From: Galbibacter pacificus
GTDB lineage: Bacteria; Bacteroidota; Bacteroidia; Flavobacteriales; Flavobacteriaceae
Reading direction: 5' to 3'
DNA length: 64,000 nt
Assembly: GCF_029603155.1 (NCBI RefSeq)
Contig: NZ_JAPMUA010000003.1
Coordinates: 186,001-250,000 of the forward strand
Of this stretch, positions 25,801 to 33,909 are shown piece by piece. Under the pieces are notes generated by a model, which was not told where the DNA came from, searched no databases, and saw only the letters and a program-made list of their open reading frames with translations. Every line of letters begins with the position of its first letter. Positions within the stretch are counted from its first letter, which is position 1. Both the position numbers and the translations under genes were made by a program.

Positions 25801-26810
25801 TTTATATTTTCCCCCTTTAAATCAAATTCATCATATCCAAATACCTTTTTCATGAGCGTATTGGAAAGTTGTATTACCCCATTTCTATCAACTATAATTA
25901 TGGGGTCTGGAGTTGCATTTAAATAGGTGGTTGTAATATGCAGTTCTTCTTCAACTCTCGTTCTTTCCTGCTCGAGTTTGTTCATGGAATTAACAACCAG
26001 TATCAATATCAATAAAGCTACTCCTATAAAAGAAACACCGAGGAGCGCAATTGAAAAGTCGGTTGCAAAGTAGCCTTTTCTGTAGCAATAAAGTATTATA
26101 TAAGAAATTATAAGTGTCGTGAATGTCAACTGGAAAAATAATTTACGCATTACATGGTTTCCGATTTTTTTGCCAATAAACAATTCTGTAATCCCATAAT
26201 ATGGGAACATTAAGGAAACCGCTATGCTTGCCATGAAAAAACCAATAGCGGTATGGATGGCCATGGACGAAATAAAAGTAATTTTATCTATTGTCGAAAC
26301 TTCAAAAGTGTATCCTATTATAGCCAAAAACGCAAAAAAAGTGACAACATGTGGGAAGTATGCCATGATACTTTTAAATTGCTGCTTGTTCCATATAATA
26401 CAAAACAAAGACAAGCTCAGGAGGATGAAAGATAGCGATGTAGCCATGGACATCCTGCCGGGTGTGGGGTTCCCTAGCATTTCTCCTTTGGTATCAGGCA
26501 CAATTAATTGATCAAGGCCTAAATTAAAATTTCCTATATCCTGAAGAAAAGTTAAACCGCTTATTAACAACAAGAACGCGTTCAAAAAAAATACCATAGT
26601 GGTACTTTTTTTTTGCTGTACGCAATAGATAGTGATTGCTAATAATAAAAAGGAAAAAGCAGTGTTAAATTTCATAGTGGGAAGCCCTGAGATGACTCCT
26701 GTTAAGGCCCTAACTTTAAAAAACCATCCAAAAATAACCAATATGGCTACAATAAAAACAACGAATGCTGTTAGTAAGATAGTTTTTTTATATATGTTAG
26801 TCTGAACCAT
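22821..26810 (-). CDS. Hybrid sensor histidine kinase with four PAS and two receiver domains
   Basis: A 1329-residue inner-membrane protein. Residues about 10-280 contain roughly eight membrane helices. Four PAS/PAC modules follow (about 290-420, 425-550, 555-680, 680-805; for example TPDPIIIVDRNGVIQLSNTL). Next come HisKA with the phospho-acceptor in FLANMSHEIRTPLNGIIGF (about 830) and HATPase_c (NLLGNAVKFT, FSIKDTGVGIA, TRKYGGTGLGLTISNRLLEL). Two receivers end the protein (LIVDDNENN with IIDYNMP; LIAEDNPVN with FMDIQMP). It heads a seven-gene operon and presumably senses a membrane or small-molecule cue controlling polysaccharide output. The ligand is unknown. Confidence 0.92.
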   Translation of the reverse strand: MVQTNIYKKTILLTAFVVFIVAILVIFGWFFKVRALTGVISGLPTMKFNTAFSFLLLAITIYCVQQKKSTTMVFFLNAFLLLISGLTFLQDIGNFNLGLDQLIVPDTKGEMLGNPTPGRMSMATSLSFILLSLSLFCIIWNKQQFKSIMAYFPHVVTFFAFLAIIGYTFEVSTIDKITFISSMAIHTAIGFFMASIAVSLMFPYYGITELFIGKKIGNHVMRKLFFQLTFTTLIISYIILYCYRKGYFATDFSIALLGVSFIGVALLILILVVNSMNKLEQERTRVEEELHITTTYLNATPDPIIIVDRNGVIQLSNTLMKKVFGYDEFDLKGENINTLIHEESREKHSLHIEDYMIQQKNKDQDISEINKANHTSMIELKALHKNGDEIPVEMTLNSIWTKNGIITLVAFRDISRRVLAEQNFKAANEKVLTALDASIIGIWDLDVVNSKITWDETMYKLYGLSPDNAEISFGIWKKSLHPDDKNRVLDLLNDALANKATYDTDFRIVWPDGSVHYIRAKGSLHRNAENEPLRMLGTNWDITAQKESQLELESSIKQNKLFIDEAPSAIAMFDTNMIYQAASKKWLKDYGITENVIGKSHYDVFPEIGDDWKKIHQECLQGAINTCDEAVFERADGTKQWITWKVKPWYKKANEIGGLLMYTANITQFKKNVLERLRLQDMLDQSNEVAKIGSWEYDKETDYLAWSAMTKKIHEVPESYAPNRDDAFNFYQKEDAEKLRTATDEALQKGTSFDLELRFISAKSNRKWVRIIGRTKSFDKNNKVYGIVQDISTIKAYESSLIIAKQKAETANKSKSEFLANMSHEIRTPLNGIIGFTDLLMKTSLSDSQGKYMQTVYNSANHLLDIINDILDFSKIEAGKLELNIEKVDILELCSQTMDIVKHQAHAKGLEILLDISSTADRFVYTDSVRLRQILTNLLGNAVKFTHQGEVEMEVRYISHAPDNEKKRFIFSIKDTGVGIASHNLAKIFNAFDQEDASTTRKYGGTGLGLTISNRLLELMGSKLEVKSEPGKGSTFSFVIDFKTEKGEFEIISTQYEKVNNVLIVDDNENNRTILIEMLQVNEIAVVAVSNGIEALEILEKQNDFDLAIIDYNMPYLNGIEVINHIRNNFKLGSDQLPIMLLHSAVDDEIINKACKELEVQFNITKPIIFHQLYNVIDRIEKPQKKQDIITISEQTSLENISCTILIAEDNPVNKLLARTLIQRILPKATLLEANNGQEAVGLFKKNTVDLIFMDIQMPIMSGFEATKEIRTLEKDNSHVPIIALTARSIKGEKERCLKYGMDEYVLKPVVYDTIKKVLLDYLTKRETS

Positions 26811-27323
26811 GGGGCTTGTTCTTTTCGTTAATTAGAATATGCAATACAAGATATTACATTTTAATGAAAACATGGGACTCTATTATCAATTGATTTTGAT
26901 ATATAAATAATCTAACCGTATTTTCTAATCTTCTCTTTAGAAAATAGAGCGTTGACTCAATAGATTTGATACTTCTCGTAGTATGTGTTTAACTTTCCAT
27001 TAAGTTAAATTGTGCTTGGCTATAAAAGACCTTGTTCTTCCATGCTCTATAAACTAATTACAACATGAATGCATGTCAGAATTACATTGCGAAAATAAAT
27101 ACCATAATCCATGTCCATTTGTTGGCTAACCCTATTCACAACCATCATTTTAACCATATAAATTTGTAGTTCACCCAAAAAATGTTCGATGTATCAATTT
27201 TTGTTAAATATTTACATCATAAAATGTGTGTATAACAAAAAAAGGTCCCCCGTAACCTACATATCAAATAAATATAAATAATATGTTTTTGTTATGCACA
27301 CTTAAAAACCAACATTCCCCCGC
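26811..27323. other. Divergent non-coding region, 513 bases
   Basis: AT-rich sequence between the divergent hybrid-kinase operon and the OmpA-type gene. It must contain both promoters, but I find no exact TAnnTTTG element; near matches occur at about 27280-27292 (ATATGTTTTTG) on the plus strand. No gene, repeat or stable hairpin is evident. Confidence 0.4.
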
Positions 27324-29207
27324 ATGAAACCGTGCTTTTTCATTATAGTATTCCTTTCCCTTGCATTTTCCTTTGGTTTAAAGGCACAAGATAAAAAATT
27401 AAAAAAGGCAGACAAAGTCTACCAAAAGTTTGATTATGTAAAAGCAATCAACCTATATGAAGGTATAGCCAGCAGGGGATATTCTTCTCCAGAGCTATAC
27501 AAAAAACTGGGCAATTCATATTATTATATGGCCAAACCAGAACAAGCGGCTTCTTGGTACCAACAACTCATGGAAGAAAGCGAAAAACCCGAAGCCAATT
27601 ATTACTATCGTTATGCCCAGTCATTAAAAGCAGGTCGGCAATTCAACAAGGCAAATAGCATGCTCGGCGAGCTTGCAAAAAACTACCCAAACGATATAAG
27701 AGGGAAGTTGTACAAAGAAAACCCATTGTATTTGGAGCGTATTTTCAAGGACTCTTCAAAATATACAGTTTCCCATGTTGCATTTAATTCCCCTTACTCA
27801 GATTATGCACCTTCGATAACAGAAAACAATATTGTATTTACTTCTGCTAGGGACACAGGCTTTCTGGCCAAAAATGTTCAAAGCTGGAACTACCGTGCAT
27901 TTACCGATATCTATACTGTTAACGATAGGGGAAACCGTGCAACCAAACTCCCAAAAAAAATAAATTCAAAATACAACGAGTCGACGGCTTTTTTTACCAA
28001 AAACGGCAAAAAAGTCTATTTTACCCGTAACAATGCCGATAAAAAAAAGCTGATAAACGGAAATGACAACATAAACCGCTTGCAGATATTTCAAGCAGAC
28101 GTCATGGAAAATGGCGAATGGGCAAACTTAAGGCGCCTGCCATTTAGCAGTGATGAGTATTCGGTGGCGCACCCAACGTTAAATACAGAAGAAACCGTAA
28201 TGTTCTTTGTTTCAGATATGCCCGGAGGCAAAGGTATGTCCGATATTTACGCAGTTACCATAAATACAGACGGGAGTTATGGGGAACCTACTAATTTAGG
28301 GGCACAGATCAATACAGAGTCCCGGGAGAGTTTTCCGTATATAAGCCCCCAAGGAAAGCTTTATTTTGCAAGTGATGGACAACCTGGTTTGGGCGGGTTC
28401 GATATTTTTTCTGCCGAAATCGATGGTCAGCTTCAAATACAAAACGTTGCCAACCTTGGCGCGGGGATCAATAGTCCACAAGACGATTTTAGCATCACCA
28501 TGTACCCAGATGGAAAAAGCGGCTATTTTGCATCCAATCGCAAAGGCGGAACCGGGAGCGACGACATCTATATGTTCGCCAACAATTGCCTCAGCACCAT
28601 AACCGGGAATATTGCCAACAACCAAGGAAGCATGTTGGAAAATGCTATGGTAGTTATTTCAAACCACAAAAAAACATACAGGACCACAACCGACACCCAA
28701 GGAAATTATATGCTCGGTGAAAATTTCGATTGCGGGTCCCAACTTTCGCTTCATATTGAAAAAGAAGGGTTTCTGCCTATCGACACCGTTATCGAGACCG
28801 GTAGCGGCAAAACCTACAACTTTACGCTGGAAACAGAAAGCCTTAACGAGCGCTTGGCCCTAAACGAGATATATTTCGGTTTTGACAAATCGGACGTAAC
28901 AGACAATGCCAAGCAAGAACTCGATAAAATCGTAGCGTTCCTAACGGACAATAAAGGCTATCGCCTTGAGATCGCTTCTTATACCGATAGAATTGGCAAG
29001 GCCAGTTACAACTTAAAACTGTCGCAACAAAGAGCGCAGGCAACGGCCAACTACCTTATTTCCCATGGGATTTCAGCCAACAGGATAACTTCCCAGGGAA
29101 AAGGGGAGGCACAACTGGCAACAAAATGTTTTACCGAAGGACCGTGCAACAAACCGACGTATAAAGAAAACCGACGGTCGGAGTTTAAACTTATAAAAAC
29201 AAACTGA
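27324..29207 (+). CDS. OmpA-family outer-membrane protein with TPR, PD40 and carboxypeptidase-like domains
   Basis: A 627-residue protein with a signal peptide ending LKAQ. Order: TPR-like helices (about 25-135; YQKFDYVKAINLYEGIASRG), PD40/WD40-like propeller strands (about 150-420; YAPSITENNIVFTSARDTG, YISPQGKLYFASDGQPGLGG, GYFASNRKGGTGSDDIYMF), a carboxypeptidase-regulatory-like fold (about 425-505) and a peptidoglycan-binding OmpA domain (YFGFDKSDVTDNAKQELDKI, LEIASYTDRIG, LSQQRAQATANYLISHGI, RRSEFKL). This matches the PorE-like family that often pairs with a PorP/SprF gene and a large secreted adhesin, neither of which is adjacent here. Confidence 0.9.
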   Translation: MKPCFFIIVFLSLAFSFGLKAQDKKLKKADKVYQKFDYVKAINLYEGIASRGYSSPELYKKLGNSYYYMAKPEQAASWYQQLMEESEKPEANYYYRYAQSLKAGRQFNKANSMLGELAKNYPNDIRGKLYKENPLYLERIFKDSSKYTVSHVAFNSPYSDYAPSITENNIVFTSARDTGFLAKNVQSWNYRAFTDIYTVNDRGNRATKLPKKINSKYNESTAFFTKNGKKVYFTRNNADKKKLINGNDNINRLQIFQADVMENGEWANLRRLPFSSDEYSVAHPTLNTEETVMFFVSDMPGGKGMSDIYAVTINTDGSYGEPTNLGAQINTESRESFPYISPQGKLYFASDGQPGLGGFDIFSAEIDGQLQIQNVANLGAGINSPQDDFSITMYPDGKSGYFASNRKGGTGSDDIYMFANNCLSTITGNIANNQGSMLENAMVVISNHKKTYRTTTDTQGNYMLGENFDCGSQLSLHIEKEGFLPIDTVIETGSGKTYNFTLETESLNERLALNEIYFGFDKSDVTDNAKQELDKIVAFLTDNKGYRLEIASYTDRIGKASYNLKLSQQRAQATANYLISHGISANRITSQGKGEAQLATKCFTEGPCNKPTYKENRRSEFKLIKTN

Positions 29208-29357
29208 TTTTTATTCAGGACGTACCCCTCGCCAATTTAGCATGGATTGGGTCTTCGGGCCTGGCTTTCGTTACTTACCTGCTTTCCGGATGAAAACACC
29301 GGGGAGAGCTCAAACACGCGCTCAATCACTCCTGCAAAAAAAAATGAAATGATCAGA

Positions 29358-29954
29358 TCAATTGTTTTTTCGTAATTCCATCAACCTAGAAACATATTTC
29401 CCGATGACGTCAAACTCCAAGTTTACCACATCGCCTATTTTGTAATTTTTAAAACGGGTATGTTCAAAAGTATATGGAATAATAGCTACGCTAAATTCAT
29501 CTAACTTAGAGTCTACCACCGTTAAGCTAGTGCCGTCAATGGTAATAGAGCCTTTTTCAATGGTAACGTTGCTTTTTGCCGGGTCGTAAGCAAAAGTGAA
29601 ACGCCAACTTCCGTGCTCGTCAACAATACCTTTGCAAACCCCAGTCTGGTCTATATGCCCCTGAACAATGTGCCCATCAAGGCGGGTACCCATTTTCATG
29701 GCCCTCTCCAAGTTAATTTCATCTCCAGCCTTTAAACTGCCCAAAGCCGTTTTGTCCAAGGTTTCTTTAATAGCGGTAACCACATATTCGTCTCCGTTAA
29801 CCGAGACTACCGTGAGGCATACCCCATTATGGGCAACGCTCTGGTCTATTTTTAATTCGTTGGTAATAGTGCTCTTTATGGTAAGGTGTATATTTTCTTC
29901 ATCCTTTACAATATTGGTGACCAATGCCAACTCTTCTATAATTCCCGTAAACAT
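29358..29954 (-). CDS. ribE: Riboflavin synthase, alpha subunit
   Basis: A 198-residue protein with two repeated lumazine-binding halves: MFTGIIEELALVTNIV at the start and MKMGTRLDGHIVQGHIDQTG beginning the second. Typical motifs are NGVCLTVVSV and DGTSLTVVDS. It makes riboflavin by dismutation of two 6,7-dimethyl-8-ribityllumazine molecules. No FMN riboswitch is visible in the approximately 270 bases to the divergent pdxA gene. It is convergent with the OmpA-type gene. Confidence 0.95.
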   Translation of the reverse strand: MFTGIIEELALVTNIVKDEENIHLTIKSTITNELKIDQSVAHNGVCLTVVSVNGDEYVVTAIKETLDKTALGSLKAGDEINLERAMKMGTRLDGHIVQGHIDQTGVCKGIVDEHGSWRFTFAYDPAKSNVTIEKGSITIDGTSLTVVDSKLDEFSVAIIPYTFEHTRFKNYKIGDVVNLEFDVIGKYVSRLMELRKNN

Positions 29955-30221
29955 TTCTATTTTTATTAATTAAATTTGCATATGTCCATAAGTAAAATGG
30001 TTAGTCGCAAATACAATAACAAACCTACTAAATAGTACCGCAAACTACAATAGTTATTTGTTTAAGTAGGGGATAGAGGGCAAGGGCATGCAAGGTTAAA
30101 ACCAGCATAGGGGTGTTTTTGGGCCATACGTCAAAAGAGATGACCAAATTTGCGTGCCGGTTCGGGAAAACGGAAAATTAAAAAACAAGCTGTTTCCCAA
30201 AAAACCTAAAATTAAAAACAG

Positions 30222-31268
30222 ATGAAAAACGACGATAACATAAAGGTAGGGATTTCCATTGGGGATTTAAACGGAATTGGGTGCGAGGTAATTTTAAAGA
30301 CCTTTGAAGACAATAGAATGTTGGAATTATGCACTCCTGTTATTTTTGGTTCTACCAAGGTGATAAATTACCAGCGTAAAATGCTCGACATGAACCTTGC
30401 TTATAACGGTATAGATTCGGCAGTCAAGGTAGTCGCCGGAAAATTCAATGTGGTAAATGTATGGAAAGAAACCCCGAACATAGAGCCGGGAAAAGAGACC
30501 GAAGAAGGAGGGAAATATGCTTTTTTATCGTTAAAGGCTGCCGTAACGGCGTTAAAGAACGGCGAAATAGACGTATTGGTGACCGCTCCTATAAACAAAC
30601 ACAACATACAGTCGGAAGAATTTAAGTTTCCGGGCCATACAGATTACCTTGCGCAAGAGCTCGAAGGAGAGGCATTAATGTTTATGGTTACCAATGACCT
30701 AAAAGTAGGATTGTTAACAGACCACGTGCCCGTAAAAGAAGTAAGCAATAAGATAACCCCAAAATTGGTAGAAGGGAAAATCAATAAAATATATAATTCT
30801 TTGGTACAGGATTTTAGGGTACGTAAACCAAAGATTGCTGTTTTGGGCATCAATCCACATACAGGGGATAATGGTGTCATTGGCAAAGAAGACGATGAGG
30901 TATTGCGCCCCGTAATCAATAAAATAAACGACAGCGGGAAACTGGTATACGGTCCTTATGCCGCCGATAGTTTTTTCGGTTCCGGGCTACACCATCAATT
31001 TGATGCTATTTTGGCATCTTATCACGATCAGGGCTTAATCCCGTTTAAGACCTTATCGTTTGGAAAAGGGGTGAACTATACGGCCGGACTGTCCAAAGTG
31101 CGCACCTCTCCCGACCATGGAACCGCCTTTGAAATTGCAGGAAAAGGAGAGGCCAACCATAAATCGTTTGAAGAAGCCGTTTTTACGGCAATTTCAATAT
31201 ATAGAAATAGAGAAGAATACAACGAATTAACCAAAAATCCCTTAGAAAAGACGACAGGAAAGTTATAA
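30222..31268 (+). CDS. pdxA: 4-hydroxythreonine-4-phosphate dehydrogenase
   Basis: A 348-residue protein. VGISIGDLNGIGCEVILKTF opens it; TAPINKHNI and FPGHTDYLAQ carry a metal-binding histidine. LGINPHTGDNGVIGKED, ASYHDQGLIPFKTLSFGKGV and RTSPDHGTAFEIAGKG complete the family pattern. The enzyme oxidises 4-phosphohydroxy-L-threonine in vitamin B6 synthesis. It directly precedes the DUF177-rpmF-fabH-acc cluster, although a separate promoter follows it. Confidence 0.95.
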   Translation: MKNDDNIKVGISIGDLNGIGCEVILKTFEDNRMLELCTPVIFGSTKVINYQRKMLDMNLAYNGIDSAVKVVAGKFNVVNVWKETPNIEPGKETEEGGKYAFLSLKAAVTALKNGEIDVLVTAPINKHNIQSEEFKFPGHTDYLAQELEGEALMFMVTNDLKVGLLTDHVPVKEVSNKITPKLVEGKINKIYNSLVQDFRVRKPKIAVLGINPHTGDNGVIGKEDDEVLRPVINKINDSGKLVYGPYAADSFFGSGLHHQFDAILASYHDQGLIPFKTLSFGKGVNYTAGLSKVRTSPDHGTAFEIAGKGEANHKSFEEAVFTAISIYRNREEYNELTKNPLEKTTGKL

Positions 31269-31311
31269 ACAAAAAAAAGTTAATAAGATTATTATCATAA
31301 ATAAAAATTTA

Positions 31312-31319
31312 TATCTTTG
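31312..31319 (+). promoter_or_regulatory. Bacteroidota -7 element (TATCTTTG) before DUF177-rpmF
   Basis: TATCTTTG matches TAnnTTTG exactly in the 90-base gap after pdxA and is followed by a short leader of about 40 bases. The -33 TTG is not evident. This probably drives DUF177, rpmF and, through read-through, the fatty-acid genes. Confidence 0.6.
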
Positions 31320-31367
31320 CACCCGCCTTATAATTAAGGAGTAAGGTTTTTAAAACTGATGTTTACA

Positions 31368-31904
31368 ATGAAGAAGTTTAAGGAGTTTGAGATTCCTTTT
31401 GTAGGATTAAAACAAGGAAAACACCAGTTCGATTTTGAAATTAAGAAAAAGTTCTTTGATGCTTTCGAGTTCGACGAGTATAACAATGCAGACGTAAAGG
31501 TTAAACTTATATTGGACAAAAAAAGCAACATGCTGGAGTTAACCTTTGAAAACAAAGGGTCTGTAAACGTAAATTGCGATTTGTCCAATGAGCCGTACGA
31601 CCAAAAAATAAAAGGAAAGCTTCACTTATTGGTAAAGTTCGGGGAGGAATATAACGATGAAAACGAAGAAATCCTTATAATCCCCCATGGCGAGCATCAA
31701 ATAAATGTAGCACAATACATTTATGAGATGATCGTACTTTCGGTTCCCAGCAAAAGGGTACACCCAGGGGTGAAAGACGGGACTTTATCGACAGAGATCT
31801 TGGAGAAACTGGAAGAGTTTCAACCAAAAGAAGAAAAAAAGAATAACGACGGTGAAACCGATCCCCGTTGGGATCAATTGAAAAAACTATTAACGGATAA
31901 ATAA
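31368..31904 (+). CDS. DUF177 family protein (YceD-like)
   Basis: From ATG 31368 this is 178 residues, starting MKKFKEFEIPFVGLKQGKHQ as family members do; ATG 31359 adds three residues. Other segments are LELTFENKGSVNVNCDLSNE and HQINVAQYIYEMIVLSVPSK, with an acidic C-terminal tail ending DPRWDQLKKLL. The family (DUF177/YceD) is nearly always beside rpmF and is linked to ribosomal RNA or 23S assembly. It lacks the paired cysteines seen in some homologues; only one Cys is present (NVNCDLS). Confidence 0.85.
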   Translation: MKKFKEFEIPFVGLKQGKHQFDFEIKKKFFDAFEFDEYNNADVKVKLILDKKSNMLELTFENKGSVNVNCDLSNEPYDQKIKGKLHLLVKFGEEYNDENEEILIIPHGEHQINVAQYIYEMIVLSVPSKRVHPGVKDGTLSTEILEKLEEFQPKEEKKNNDGETDPRWDQLKKLLTDK

Positions 31905-31913
31905 AGATTTAAA

Positions 31914-32111
31914 ATGGCACATCCTAAAAGAAGACAGTCTAGCACAAGAAGAGATAAGAGAAGAACGCATTACAAGGCTACTGCTCCTCAAATTGCTACA
32001 GACCCAACAACAGGGGAACAGCACGTGTATCACAGAGCTCACTGGCACGAAGGTAAACTTTATTACAGAGGCCAAGTGCTTATTGACAACACTACTGAAG
32101 AAGTAGCATAA
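31914..32111 (+). CDS. rpmF: Ribosomal protein L32
   Basis: A 65-residue basic protein starting MAHPKRRQSSTRRDKRRTHY. The C-terminal half, HVYHRAHWHEGKLYYRGQVL, is the Bacteroidota form. It has no cysteines, so it is the zinc-free type of L32. It starts nine bases after DUF177 and is followed by a terminator. Confidence 0.97.
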   Translation: MAHPKRRQSSTRRDKRRTHYKATAPQIATDPTTGEQHVYHRAHWHEGKLYYRGQVLIDNTTEEVA

Positions 32112-32136
32112 CATGAAATTTTAGTAAAAAGAATAA

Positions 32137-32164
32137 AACTCTCACAAGAAGTGGGAGTTTTTTT
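32137..32164 (+). terminator. Rho-independent terminator after rpmF
   Basis: AACTCTCAC (32137-32145) pairs with GTGGGAGTT (32151-32159), with one G-T wobble and a 5-base loop. A T-run follows at 32158-32164. Some read-through to fabH is likely, given the conserved gene order. Confidence 0.8.
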
Positions 32165-32285
32165 ATTCAAAATTTTTCTAAAAGTCAAAAACGCCCTATT
32201 TTGCACCACTATTCGAATAAAAATTAGTAATTTGGACTGATTTTCATCGAATTTTTGCACGTTTTTGATAAAAACTAAGCGAATT

Positions 32286-33281
32286 ATGAATAGACTTAAA
32301 GCAGCTATTACAGCTGTAGGAGCATATGTGCCCGAATATATATTGACCAACCAGATGTTGGAAACGATGGTGGATACGAATGATGAGTGGATTACCTCAA
32401 GAACTGGAATTAAACAAAGGCACATTTTAAAAGAAGAAGGTAAAGGGACTTCTTATCTAGCCATTAAGGCAGCAGAAGATCTACTTCAAAAAAGCGGCGC
32501 AAACCCGCAAGAAATAGACATGGTTATTGTAGCCACTGCAACCCCCGACTTACCCGTGGCGGCAACTGCTGCTTATGTAGCCTCGAAAATAGGGGCCATA
32601 AACGCATTTTCATACGATTTACAGGCAGCATGCTCCAGCTTTTTATACGGAATGTCTACCGCCTCCAGTTATATAGAAGCAGGTAGATATAAAAAGATAT
32701 TACTCATAGGGGCCGATAAAATGTCTTCCATTATAGATTATACAGACAGGACAACCTGTATTATATTTGGCGATGGCGCCGGGGCCGTACTTTTCGAGCC
32801 CAATGAAGAAGGGCTAGGTTTGCAGGACGAATACTTAAGGAGCGATGGCATTGGCAGGGACTTCTTAAAGATCGATGCTGGCGGATCCATACTTCCGGCC
32901 TCAGAAGAAACAGTGAAAAACAAGCAACATTATGTATATCAAGACGGGAAAACAGTTTTCAAGTTTGCCGTGTCAAATATGGCAGATGTTGCAGAAAGAA
33001 TAATGGTTCGCAATAACCTTACAAAAGATGACATCCAATGGTTAGTGCCACACCAGGCCAACAGGCGCATTATCGATGCTACGGCCAACCGTGTAAACCT
33101 CGATCCGTCCAGCGTAATGGTTAACATTGAAAAATACGGTAACACCACATCGGCAACCCTGCCTTTATTGCTCAACGATTACGAAAAGCAATTAAAAAAA
33201 GGGGACAATTTAATATTTGCAGCCTTTGGCGGTGGCTTTACCTGGGGATCCATTTATTTAAAATGGGCATATAACGCATAA
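32286..33281 (+). CDS. fabH: Beta-ketoacyl-ACP synthase III
   Basis: A 331-residue protein from ATG 32286 (MNRLKAAITAVGAYVPEYIL); an in-frame TTG at 32265 gives an implausible extension. The catalytic triad is present: Cys116 in LQAACSSFLYG, His in WLVPHQANRRIIDATA and Asn in KYGNTTSATLPLLL. GDGAGAVL and FAAFGGGFTWGS are further family blocks. It condenses acetyl-CoA (or a branched primer) with malonyl-ACP to start fatty-acid synthesis. It lies ahead of accB and accC, which supply malonyl-CoA. Confidence 0.95.
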   Translation: MNRLKAAITAVGAYVPEYILTNQMLETMVDTNDEWITSRTGIKQRHILKEEGKGTSYLAIKAAEDLLQKSGANPQEIDMVIVATATPDLPVAATAAYVASKIGAINAFSYDLQAACSSFLYGMSTASSYIEAGRYKKILLIGADKMSSIIDYTDRTTCIIFGDGAGAVLFEPNEEGLGLQDEYLRSDGIGRDFLKIDAGGSILPASEETVKNKQHYVYQDGKTVFKFAVSNMADVAERIMVRNNLTKDDIQWLVPHQANRRIIDATANRVNLDPSSVMVNIEKYGNTTSATLPLLLNDYEKQLKKGDNLIFAAFGGGFTWGSIYLKWAYNA

Positions 33282-33311
33282 CAGAACTCAAATTACTAAC
33301 AAAACTCAATC

Positions 33312-33818
33312 ATGGATTTAAAAGAGATTCAAAGTTTAATCAAATTCGTGGCAAAATCCGGCGCAAGCGAAGTAAAGCTTGAAATGGAGGATGTGAAGAT
33401 TACCATTAAAACAGGGTCTGAGGACAAAAAAGGAGAAGCTACTACCTATGTTCAACAAATTCCTGTAAATCAGCCAATGCCCCAACAGGGTACAGCTCCA
33501 CAACCTGCAGCGGCACCAGCGGCAACTCAAGCCGAGGCCGAGGCCACTCCGGTTAAAGCCACTGAAGACGATAGTAAGTACATCACAATAAAGTCGCCGA
33601 TCATAGGGACATTGTACAGAAGGCCATCACCAGACAAACCAAATTTCGTTGAAGTTGGCGATACCATTGCAAAAGGAGATGTTCTTTGTATCATTGAAGC
33701 AATGAAACTGTTTAATGAAATTGAATCGGAAGTATCTGGTAAAATCGTAAAAGTATTGGCTGACGACTCTTCTCCTATAGAATTCGATCAGCCATTATTT
33801 TTGGTAGACCCATCATAG
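33312..33818 (+). CDS. accB: Biotin carboxyl carrier protein of acetyl-CoA carboxylase
   Basis: A 168-residue protein. The N-terminal helix MDLKEIQSLIKFVAKSGASE is followed by a Pro/Ala/Gln-rich flexible linker (about residues 55-85) and a biotinyl domain from about 88 (ITIKSPIIGTLYRRPSPDKP). CIIEAMKLFNEIESE carries the biotinylated lysine. It is 30 bases after fabH and 91 bases before accC; an 11-base direct repeat AATTTTGAATG (33820-33830 and 33834-33844) lies in that gap. Confidence 0.96.
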   Translation: MDLKEIQSLIKFVAKSGASEVKLEMEDVKITIKTGSEDKKGEATTYVQQIPVNQPMPQQGTAPQPAAAPAATQAEAEATPVKATEDDSKYITIKSPIIGTLYRRPSPDKPNFVEVGDTIAKGDVLCIIEAMKLFNEIESEVSGKIVKVLADDSSPIEFDQPLFLVDPS

Positions 33819-33909
33819 AAATTTTGAATGTTCAATTTTGAATGATGACTTTAAGTGCGTCATTTAAAATAATTTAAAATTTAGAATCGATAATTTAAAG
33901 TTTCAAGAG

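Noticed and set aside
29955..30221. FMN riboswitch upstream of ribE
   Set aside because: The conserved purine-rich and GCC-rich blocks of the RFN element are not found on the minus strand.
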